Below are positions 5,951 through 13,606 of a DNA stretch of 13,606 bases, one piece after another. The stretch lies in assembly GCA_964462675.1 (NCBI GenBank), contig CAYWYS010000058.1:1-13606 (forward strand), given 5' to 3'. A program made the position numbers and the translations under genes. Each line of letters begins with the position of its first letter. Position 1 is the first letter of the stretch. This DNA comes from XN24 sp964462675 (GTDB lineage Bacteria > Pseudomonadota > Gammaproteobacteria > Steroidobacterales > XN24). The notes below the pieces were generated by a model, which was not told where the DNA came from, ran no database searches, and saw nothing but the letters and a program-made list of their open reading frames with translations.

Positions 5951-7627
5951 TCAGCTGCGGGTGCCGCGCTGGCGCATCTCCTCGGCGTGCGCCCGGGTCG
6001 TGCCGGTGATCTCGACGCCGCCGAGCATGCGCGCGAGTTCCTCGATCTTTTCGGCCTCGGTCAGCGACTTCAGCGTCGTCCGCGTGGTCGTCCCGTCGGT
6101 CAGCTTGACGACCCGCAGGTGGTGCATGGCCTGGCTTGCGACCTGCGCCAGGTGGGTCACGCAGAGCACCTGCGCGCGCTGGCCGAGTTCCGCGAGCCGC
6201 CGCCCGACGATCTCCGCGACGCCGCCGCCGACGCCCGAGTCGACCTCGTCGAACACCATGACCGGCGTGGGCGCCAGGCTGGTCGCCGCGACCTGGATCG
6301 CCAGGCTGATGCGCGACAGCTCGCCGCCGGAGGCGATCTTTGCCACCGGCGCCGGTGGCTGGCCGGGGTTGGCGCTGACCCGGAATTCGATGTCATCGAG
6401 TCCGTGCGGCGCAAAGGCGGCCTCGGGCTCATGCGCGACCGCCACGACGAAGTGGCCGCCGGGCATGCCGAGCTGGTGCATCAGGGCCGTGACCTGCTCT
6501 GAGAACCGGGTCGCGGCCGCGGCCCGGGCCTTGCCGAGACGCGCCGCCGACTTGCGGTAGCCGGTCTCGGCCGCGACGAGGCGTTCGGCGACCCGGCCGA
6601 GCCGAATTTCGGCCTGCTCGAGCTCTTCGAGCTCCGTGGCGAGGAGCGCCTGGCGCTCGGGCAGCGCGTCGGGCGCCACCTGGTGCTTGCGCGCCAGCGC
6701 CTTGATGCCCTCCAGCCGCGCCTGCACCGAATCGAGCCGCACGGGATCCATCTCGAGATCGCCGAGGTAGCGGCGCAACTCCGTCGCGGCCTCGGCGAGC
6801 TGGATCTCCGCTTCGGCCAGCAGGCGACGGGGTCCCTCCAGGCGCGCATCGAAGCCGGCGAGTTCGGCCAGCAGTTCGGCGGCGCGCGCCACCGCGTCAT
6901 GCGCTGCGCCGGCTTCACCCTCGTAGACCAGTTCGAGCGCGCCGCCAGCGCCCTCGGCGAGCCGGCCGGCGTTGGCCAGGCGGGAAAACTCATTCTCCAG
7001 CTCGGCCGCCTCGCCGGCGGCCGGCGCAAAGGCCTCGAGCTCGCGCAGCTGGTAGCGCAACAGGTCGAGGCGCTGCTCGCGGTCGCGGCCGGCCGCCTCG
7101 AGGCGCACGCGCTCGTCGAGCACCTCGCGCCACGCCTGCCACGCGCCCGCGACGCCATGCAGCAGCTCCGTGTCGGGCAGGCGCGCGTCGAGCAGCGCGC
7201 GTTGCGCGGCGGGACGCGCCAGCGACTGGTGCTCGTGCTGGCCGTGAATATCGACCAGACGCTCGCCGAGTTCGCGCAGCGCCTGCAGCGTGGTCGGCAC
7301 GCCGTTGATCCAGGCGCGTGAGCGGCCTTCCGCGCTGATGACCCGCCGCAATACGCATTCGCCGTCGGCGTCGAGTGCCTGCTGGACCAGCCAGGCGGCG
7401 ACGTCCGGCAAGGCAGCCAGGTCGAAGCTGGCCGTGATCTCGGCGCGATCCGCGCCATGGCGCACCGCCGTCGCGTCTGCGCGGTCGCCGAGCACGAGGC
7501 CCAGCGCATCGACGAGGATCGACTTGCCGGCACCGGTCTCGCCGGTCAGCACCGTCAGGCCCGGCCCGAGCTCGAGCGAGACCTCGTCGATGATCGCGAA
7601 ATTGCGGACCGAGACGCTGGACAGCAC
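5951..7627 (-). CDS. recN: DNA repair protein RecN
   Basis: RecN is an SMC-like ATPase that acts early in recombinational repair of double-strand breaks. The 558 residues (E. coli: 553) show an N-terminal half-nucleotide-binding domain with FAIIDEVSLELGPGLTVLTG and Walker A GETGAGKS (29-36), a coiled-coil middle rich in Glu, Ala, Arg and Leu (roughly residues 150-380), the ABC signature SGGELS (433-438), and Walker B VMVFDEVDSGVGG with Asp460 and Glu461. The D-HGQHEHQSL phrase near residues 130-140 is a RecN hallmark. It lies nine bases downstream of nadK and is probably read from the nadK promoter. No LexA box is evident in the nine-base gap. Confidence 0.97.
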   Translation of the reverse strand: MLSSVSVRNFAIIDEVSLELGPGLTVLTGETGAGKSILVDALGLVLGDRADATAVRHGADRAEITASFDLAALPDVAAWLVQQALDADGECVLRRVISAEGRSRAWINGVPTTLQALRELGERLVDIHGQHEHQSLARPAAQRALLDARLPDTELLHGVAGAWQAWREVLDERVRLEAAGRDREQRLDLLRYQLRELEAFAPAAGEAAELENEFSRLANAGRLAEGAGGALELVYEGEAGAAHDAVARAAELLAELAGFDARLEGPRRLLAEAEIQLAEAATELRRYLGDLEMDPVRLDSVQARLEGIKALARKHQVAPDALPERQALLATELEELEQAEIRLGRVAERLVAAETGYRKSAARLGKARAAAATRFSEQVTALMHQLGMPGGHFVVAVAHEPEAAFAPHGLDDIEFRVSANPGQPPAPVAKIASGGELSRISLAIQVAATSLAPTPVMVFDEVDSGVGGGVAEIVGRRLAELGQRAQVLCVTHLAQVASQAMHHLRVVKLTDGTTTRTTLKSLTEAEKIEELARMLGGVEITGTTRAHAEEMRQRGTRS

Positions 7628-7636
7628 GGCCGCTAC

Positions 7637-8545
7637 TCAGTCGTCGCTGGCGCCGTCGAAGCGGCTCTGGCTGCCGCGGCCCCAGTGCAGCTTGGAGCGC
7701 AGCAGCCGGAAATAGTCGTGGCCGCGGGGATGTATCAGCACGACTTTCTCCTTGGCCGCCTGCACCAGCAGGCGCTGGCCGGCGGCCAGTTCGCCGAGCG
7801 GCTTGCCGTCGCAGGACACCTCGGCGCGCGTGTCCGGCCGCTCCAGCACGCGCACCTCGATGCGGGCATCGGCGCGGATCACGATCGGCCGGTCCGACAG
7901 CGTGTGCGGGCAGATCGGCACGAGCGTGATGGCCTCGAGAGATGGGTGGACGATCGGCCCGCCGCCGGACAGGGCATAGGCCGTTGAGCCGGTCGGCGTC
8001 GCGATGACGAGGCCGTCGCCGCCGTGGGTGTTGACGTAGGCGCCGTTGACCCAGTTCTCGAAGTCGAGCATCCGGCCGCCGTCGCGTTTCTGCAGCACGA
8101 CGTCGTTGAGCGCCAGCGCACGGCGCGGCGCGCTGTCACCGTTGTCGATGGCGGCTGCCAGCATCAGGCGCCGATCCTCGTCGTAGTGGCCGGCCAGCAC
8201 TTCGTCCAGCCGGCGCAGCATCTCGCCGGGCGTGATGTCGGCGAGGAAGCCAAGGCGCCCGCGGTTGATGCCGAGCAGCGGCACATCGCGGCCCGCGACG
8301 AGGCGCGAGGCATAGAGCATCGTGCCGTCGCCGCCAATCGCGACCACCAGCTCGGCCGCCTCGCCGAACTGGGCCTCCGGCATCTCCTCGACCGGGATAC
8401 CGGGAAATTCCATCCTGACGCCGGGGTCCAGCAGCACGCGCACCCCGACCGCCGCCAGGTGCCGCGCCAGGATCAGCATCGAGTCGCCGACGCGCGGATC
8501 CTTGTATTTGCCGGTCAGGGCAATGGTCTGGAAGTGTCGGCTCAT
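7637..8545 (-). CDS. nadK: NAD(+) kinase
   Basis: Makes NADP+ from NAD+ and ATP in the cytoplasm. The 302 residues (E. coli: 292) hold the catalytic GGDGT (71-75, with Asp73), GINRGRLGFLAD (92-103), the NAD-contact pair Asn147-Asp148 in LNDVVLQ, and the signature TPTGSTAYALSGGGP (183-197). ATG 8545 is chosen over a longer frame because GGGAA is about five bases upstream and the family N-terminus (FQTIALTGKY) then begins at residue 5. It is divergent from hrcA across 125 bp and forms an operon with recN. Confidence 0.97.
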   Translation of the reverse strand: MSRHFQTIALTGKYKDPRVGDSMLILARHLAAVGVRVLLDPGVRMEFPGIPVEEMPEAQFGEAAELVVAIGGDGTMLYASRLVAGRDVPLLGINRGRLGFLADITPGEMLRRLDEVLAGHYDEDRRLMLAAAIDNGDSAPRRALALNDVVLQKRDGGRMLDFENWVNGAYVNTHGGDGLVIATPTGSTAYALSGGGPIVHPSLEAITLVPICPHTLSDRPIVIRADARIEVRVLERPDTRAEVSCDGKPLGELAAGQRLLVQAAKEKVVLIHPRGHDYFRLLRSKLHWGRGSQSRFDGASDD

Positions 8546-8576
8546 GCGGTTCCCGTGTCGTTCACGCAGCCGCGTT

Positions 8577-8582
8577 CTTGTA
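8577..8582 (-). promoter_or_regulatory. Possible -10 of the nadK-recN operon
   Basis: TACAAG on the minus strand, preceded by TGC in the extended -10 arrangement, would put the start of transcription about 25-30 bases before the nadK ATG. The hexamer matches four of six bases and no good -35 is seen. Confidence 0.25.
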
Positions 8583-8657
8583 GCACGAAGCCGCCGGACG
8601 GGCCAGCTGCCCAAATCCAGGCCAGCGGCCGGCAATGCGCGCGTCCGCGCGGCATCG

Positions 8658-8663
8658 TAGAAT
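8658..8663 (+). promoter_or_regulatory. -10 element directly before hrcA
   Basis: TAGAAT (5 of 6 to the -10 consensus) ends only seven bases before the hrcA ATG at 8671. A promoter here would start transcription at or within a base or two of the start codon. No Shine-Dalgarno sequence lies between. The -35 window holds no recognisable hexamer. A small GC palindrome (CGCGCG TC CGCGCG, 8638-8651) sits just upstream. Function is inferred. Confidence 0.35.
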
Positions 8664-8670
8664 CACCGGC

Positions 8671-9729
8671 ATGTCGAAAAAAGCGGTCGAGGCCGATTTA
8701 TCGGATCGCGCCCGGCACCTGCTCAAGGTGCTGGTTGAGCGCTATATCCGCGACGGCCAGCCGGTCGGTTCGCGCACCCTGTCGAAGGACTCGGGCCTCG
8801 ACCTGTCGCCGGCAACGATCCGCAACGTCATGTCGGACCTCGAGGAGATGGGCTTCGTGGCGGCGCCGCACACCTCCGCCGGCCGCGTCCCGACGCCAAA
8901 GGGCATCCGCCTGTTCGTCGACGCGCTGCTCAAGGTGCAGCCGATGTCCGGCGCCGAGATCCGCCGCCTGCAGGCGGAGATGGATGCTCTCCGGAGCGGC
9001 GACGGCGACATTCTCGGCTCCGCCTCGACGCTGCTGTCGGCGTTGACGCGCATGGCGGGCGTCGTCACGGTGCCGCGCCGCAGCCATGCCTCGCTGCGCC
9101 AGATCGAGTTTCTGCCGCTGTCGGACAACCGGATTCTCGCGATCCTGGTCATCGACGAGAAAGAAGTGCAGAACCGGATCCTGCACATGGATCGCGACTA
9201 CTCCGCCGACGAGTTGCGCATGGCGGCGAACTACCTCAACGAGCAATTCGCCGGCAAGTCGCTTGCGAGGGTGCGCGAGGCGCTGCTCGCGGAGCTGACC
9301 GACACCCGCGAGACGATGAACAGCATGATGCTCGGCGCAATCCGCATGGCGCGCCAGGCCTTCCAGTCGGCCGACGATCCCGGCCAGGGCTTCGTGCTGG
9401 CGGGCGAGACCAACCTGATGCAGTTCGCCGAGCTGTCCAACGTCGAGCGGCTGCGCAGCCTGTTCGACGCGTTTGCCCGGCAGCGCGACATCCTGCACCT
9501 GCTCGACCAGTGCATGGCGGCGGAGAGCCTGCAGATCTTCATCGGCGAGGAATCCGGCTACCGGATCCTCGAGTCGGTCAGCGTCGTTGCGACGCCGTAC
9601 TCAGTTGGCGATGAAGTCGTCGGCGTGCTCGGCGTCATCGGCCCCACGCGAATGGCTTACGATCGCATCATTCCGATCGTCGATATCACCGCGCGCCTGC
9701 TCGGCTCGGCCTTGAATTCCCGCGACTAG
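8671..9729 (+). CDS. hrcA: Heat-inducible transcription repressor HrcA
   Basis: HrcA represses heat-shock genes by binding the CIRCE operator, with GroEL assisting its folding. The 352 residues open with a winged helix-turn-helix (about residues 13-85): RARHLLKVLVERYIRDGQPVGSRTLSK, the recognition helix LSPATIRNVMSDLEEMG (45-61) and HTSAGRVPTPKGIRLFVD. A GAF-like core follows with DNRILAILVIDEKEVQNRIL, and the end has YSVGDEVVGVLGVIGPTRMAYDRIIPIVD, typical of the family. ATG 8671 fits the family N-terminus, but no ribosome binding site precedes it. grpE follows after 100 bp. Coexistence of hrcA with a sigma-32-type dnaK promoter is known in several gammaproteobacterial lineages outside the enterics. 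Confidence 0.97.
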   Translation: MSKKAVEADLSDRARHLLKVLVERYIRDGQPVGSRTLSKDSGLDLSPATIRNVMSDLEEMGFVAAPHTSAGRVPTPKGIRLFVDALLKVQPMSGAEIRRLQAEMDALRSGDGDILGSASTLLSALTRMAGVVTVPRRSHASLRQIEFLPLSDNRILAILVIDEKEVQNRILHMDRDYSADELRMAANYLNEQFAGKSLARVREALLAELTDTRETMNSMMLGAIRMARQAFQSADDPGQGFVLAGETNLMQFAELSNVERLRSLFDAFARQRDILHLLDQCMAAESLQIFIGEESGYRILESVSVVATPYSVGDEVVGVLGVIGPTRMAYDRIIPIVDITARLLGSALNSRD

Positions 9730-9737
9730 GCCCAACA
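9711..9737 (+). promoter_or_regulatory. Weak sigma-32-like promoter before grpE
   Basis: CTTGAA (9711-9716), inside the last codons of hrcA, is a full sigma-32 -35 core. With a 13-bp spacer it is followed by GCCCAACA (9730-9737), which matches only about half of the CCCCATNT -10. It could give grpE its own heat-shock start, but is much weaker than the dnaK site. Confidence 0.3.
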
Positions 9738-9829
9738 ACAGAGCAGGCGACCTACTGATGGAGTTCCGGGCGGTGCCGGCCGCGCAGCCACGCGGCACGC
9801 AGCGCCCCTGAGCATGGAGTGAAAGGCCA

Positions 9830-10387
9830 ATGACCGAGACGGACAGGGATGCGCAGGGGGCGGTGCCCGAGGAAGCCGCCGGGGATCGTACTTCGGCCGC
9901 GGCTGGAGACCCGGAGCTGAGCCCGGAGGCGCGGCTGCAGCGGGCCGAGGAGGCTGCGACCGAGTTCCGCGAGCAGTTCCTGCGCACCGCCGCGGAGCTC
10001 GAGAACGTCCGTCGGCGGGCGGCGCGGGACGTCGAGGGGGCGCATCGCTTTGGGGCCGAGCGCCTGGCGCGCGAGCTGCTGGCGGTCGTCGACAGCATCG
10101 AGATGGGCCTCGAGGCGGCGCGCAGCGGCGGCGAGGCGGGCGCGGTGGCCGAGGGCATGGACGCCACCCTCCGGCTGCTGATGTCGATCCTCGAGAAATT
10201 TGGCGTGACCCCGGTCGAGGCGGCCGGCCAGCCCTTCGATCCGGAGGCCCACGAGGCCATCCTGACCCAGCCCTCCGCTGCCGCGGCCCCGGACACGGTG
10301 CTGGCCGTGATCCAGCAGGGCTATCGCATCCACGACCGGCTGTTGCGGCCGGCACGGGTCATCGTGGCCCGGGCCCCGGACGCTTAG
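9830..10387 (+). CDS. grpE: Nucleotide exchange factor GrpE
   Basis: GrpE releases ADP from DnaK and so resets the chaperone cycle in the cytoplasm. The 185 residues begin with a disordered acidic stretch (to about residue 35), then a long helix forming the dimer coiled coil (EAATEFREQFLRTAAELENVRRR-AARDVEGAHRFG), a four-helix part with LARELLAVVDSIEMGLE, and a C-terminal beta domain, FDPEAHEAILTQPSA and VIQQGYRIHDRLLRPARVIVA, that contacts the DnaK ATPase domain. GGAGTGAAAGG (9816-9826) supplies the ribosome binding site. It lies between hrcA and dnaK, the common order in HrcA-bearing Proteobacteria. A GC-rich inverted repeat (9-bp arms, 10366-10374 and 10391-10399) straddles its stop codon. 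Confidence 0.97.
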   Translation: MTETDRDAQGAVPEEAAGDRTSAAAGDPELSPEARLQRAEEAATEFREQFLRTAAELENVRRRAARDVEGAHRFGAERLARELLAVVDSIEMGLEAARSGGEAGAVAEGMDATLRLLMSILEKFGVTPVEAAGQPFDPEAHEAILTQPSAAAAPDTVLAVIQQGYRIHDRLLRPARVIVARAPDA

Positions 10388-10399
10388 CGCGCCCGGGCC

Positions 10400-10427
10400 C
10401 TTGAAAGCGGCGCGCGCGCCCCCATGT
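10400..10427 (+). promoter_or_regulatory. Sigma-32 heat-shock promoter of dnaK
   Basis: CTTGAAA (10400-10406), a 13-bp spacer and CCCCATGT (10420-10427) match the sigma-32 consensus (CTTGAA, 13-15 bp, CCCCATNT) almost perfectly and with the same spacing as the E. coli dnaK P1 promoter. The start of transcription should fall near 10434, about 50 bases before the dnaK ATG. dnaK therefore has its own heat-shock promoter apart from hrcA-grpE. Confidence 0.85.
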
Positions 10428-10483
10428 TCAGGCGCAGCGGGCCGCAAGGCTGAACGCAAGATTCAATACTGGAGACGATTCAA

Positions 10484-12415
<1,932 letters not shown>

Positions 12416-12419
12416 CAAT

Positions 12420-12465
12420 TCGGGGTCAGATACCGATTTCGGCCGAAATCGGTATCTGACCCCGA
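12420..12465. repeat. Perfect 46-bp palindrome between dnaK and dnaJ
   Basis: Positions 12420-12442 are the exact reverse complement of 12443-12465, with no mismatch and no spacer. Each arm starts TCGGGGTCAGATACC and the centre is TTTCGGCCGAAA. It fills most of the 68 bases between the dnaK stop and the dnaJ ATG. The GGGGTCAGA / TCTGACCCC ends resemble palindromic repeats associated in my recollection with REP-type Y1 transposases (RAYTs), but only this one copy is in the window and no transposase is near. As single-stranded DNA or RNA it would fold into a stem of about 21 bp with a GGCC loop. Confidence 0.9.
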
Positions 12466-12473
12466 TCTTTTTT
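12420..12473 (+). terminator. Possible terminator or attenuator before dnaJ
   Basis: The palindrome is followed on the plus strand by TC and six T residues (12468-12473), which has the form of an intrinsic terminator for dnaK, with a very long stem. The T-run directly abuts the dnaJ ribosome binding site GGAG (12474-12477). Partial termination here would give more DnaK than DnaJ. The long stem could instead act as an RNase III or stability element. Function is inferred. Confidence 0.5.
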
Positions 12474-12483
12474 GGAGCGCCGC

Positions 12484-13606
12484 ATGGCGAAGCGCGATTA
12501 CTACGAGGCCCTCGGGCTGCAGCGAAATGCTACCGAGGCCGAGCTGAAGCAGGCCTATCGCCGCCTCGCCATGAAGTTTCATCCCGACCGGAACCCCGGC
12601 GACCCGGCGGCCGAGGCCTCCTTCAAGGAAATCAAGGAGGCGTGGGAGGTCCTCAAGGATCCTCGCAAGCGGGCAGCCTATGACCAGTTCGGTCACGCGG
12701 GCGTGGGCGGTGGCGCGCAGGGCGGCGGCGGTTTCGGGCCCGGCGATGCCTTCGGTGATATTTTCGGCGAGGTGTTCGGCGACATCTTCGGCGTCGGCCG
12801 GCGGGGTGGCCGCTCGCGCGTGTTTCGTGGCGCAGACCTGCGCTACGAGGTCGAGCTGGAACTCGAGCAGGCTGCGTTCGGCGATACGGTCACGATCAGC
12901 CTGCCGCTGGCGGTCGAGTGCGGCGCCTGCCACGGCAGCGGCGGCAAGCCCGGTTCATCGCCGGTCGCCTGCAGGACCTGCGGTGGCCGCGGCGCAGTCC
13001 GGATGCAGCAGGGATTCTTCGCCGTCGAGCAGACCTGTCCGGAGTGCAAGGGACAAGGCACCGTCATTGCGGATCCCTGCGAAGACTGCCATGGCGAGGG
13101 CCGGGTGCGCGAGACCAAGACGCTTGCGGTCAAGATTCCGGCCGGCGTCGACAGCGGCGACCGCATCCGGCTCGGCGGCGAGGGTGAGGCGGGGCGCAAT
13201 GGCGGGCCGCCGGGCGACCTGTATGTCGAGGTCCACGTGCGGCCGCACCCGATTTTCGAGCGGCGTGGCGCGGACCTCGCTTGCGAGATTCCCATTGGCT
13301 TCGTGGCGGCCGCCCTCGGCGGCGAGGTCGACGTGCCGATGCTCGGCGAGCAGTCGAGCGAGCAGCTCAAGATTCCGGAGGGCACCCAGGGCGGCAAGGT
13401 CTTCCGGATGCGCGGCAAGGGCATCCGTCCGGTGCGCGGCGGGCCGCAGGGCGACCTGATGGTGCACGTCGTCGTGGAGACGCCGGTGGGTCTGAACAAG
13501 CGCCAGAAAGAAATGTTGCGGGAGTTTGAAACGAGCCTGCGCGACAGCGGTCGCAGCCACAGCCCGCGCGAGCAGGGCTGGGTGGACAAGGTGCGCGGCT
13601 TTTTCG
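12484..13606 (+). CDS. dnaJ: Chaperone protein DnaJ (Hsp40), 3' end beyond the window
   Basis: Co-chaperone that delivers substrates to DnaK and triggers its ATP hydrolysis. The frame stays open for 374 codons to the window edge; type I DnaJ proteins are about 375-380 residues, so only the last few are missing. The J domain (residues 1-70) has KRDYYEALGL and the essential HPD (33-35). A Gly/Phe-rich linker follows (about 70-110, with repeated FGDIFG and FGEVFG). The zinc domain has four complete CxxCxGxG motifs starting at Cys146, Cys163, Cys185 and Cys199, matching E. coli spacing. The C-terminal beta domains end with LNKRQKEMLREFE and a tail reading WVDKVRGFF. GGAG (12474-12477) is six bases before the ATG. 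It is the last gene of the chaperone cluster and sits behind the 46-bp palindrome. Confidence 0.98.
   Translation, partial: MAKRDYYEALGLQRNATEAELKQAYRRLAMKFHPDRNPGDPAAEASFKEIKEAWEVLKDPRKRAAYDQFGHAGVGGGAQGGGGFGPGDAFGDIFGEVFGDIFGVGRRGGRSRVFRGADLRYEVELELEQAAFGDTVTISLPLAVECGACHGSGGKPGSSPVACRTCGGRGAVRMQQGFFAVEQTCPECKGQGTVIADPCEDCHGEGRVRETKTLAVKIPAGVDSGDRIRLGGEGEAGRNGGPPGDLYVEVHVRPHPIFERRGADLACEIPIGFVAAALGGEVDVPMLGEQSSEQLKIPEGTQGGKVFRMRGKGIRPVRGGPQGDLMVHVVVETPVGLNKRQKEMLREFETSLRDSGRSHSPREQGWVDKVRGFF

Noticed and set aside
9758..9811. A 17-codon ATG frame before grpE as a possible regulatory leader peptide
   Set aside because: It has no ribosome binding site and no telling codon pattern; chance occurrence is likely.

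Overview
The window is a GC-rich chromosomal segment from a gammaproteobacterium, probably a draft or metagenome scaffold because it carries a 100-N gap (2224-2323). The taxonomic hint comes from gene order (ssrA and smpB close together; rnfH convergent with bamE; bamE divergent from fur; nadK-recN; hrcA-grpE-dnaK-dnaJ) and from the tmRNA tag ANDDNYALAA, which is typical of Gammaproteobacteria. No species can be named from the sequence alone.

Layout. 1-70: tmRNA terminator (minus strand). 71-432: tmRNA ssrA (minus). 538-1671: a D-2-hydroxyacid dehydrogenase with an apparent export signal. 1700-2223: N-terminal part of a secreted DUF2845-like protein, cut by the gap. 2324-2680: C-terminal part of a GNAT acetyltransferase on the other side of the gap. 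2717-3199: smpB (minus). 3317-4699 and 4723-5037: a sodium-dependent NSS/SLC6-type transporter and rnfH. 5045-5422: bamE (minus), convergent with rnfH and divergent from fur (5501-5932). 5951-7627 and 7637-8545: recN and nadK, a minus-strand pair with nadK upstream. 8671-12415: hrcA, grpE and dnaK, then dnaJ from 12484 to the window end, where it lacks only its last residues.

Functional themes. ssrA and smpB are the two partners of trans-translation. hrcA-grpE-dnaK-dnaJ is the Hsp70 chaperone machine with a heat-shock regulator. dnaK has a near-consensus sigma-32 promoter (10400-10427). No CIRCE operator for HrcA is visible in any intergenic space. dnaK and dnaJ are separated by a perfect 46-bp palindrome with a following T-run, placed directly in front of the dnaJ ribosome binding site. 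This is the most unusual non-coding structure here; it looks like a domesticated REP-like palindrome or an attenuator.

Most of the window is ordinary conserved housekeeping sequence. I see no wholly new system. The points worth a second look are the dnaK-dnaJ palindrome, the exported-looking dehydrogenase, the absence of ratA from its usual place beside rnfH, a possibly leaderless hrcA, and the gap that artificially fuses two unrelated genes. No stretch longer than 300 bases lacks a gene: the first 537 bases are occupied mainly by the tmRNA.
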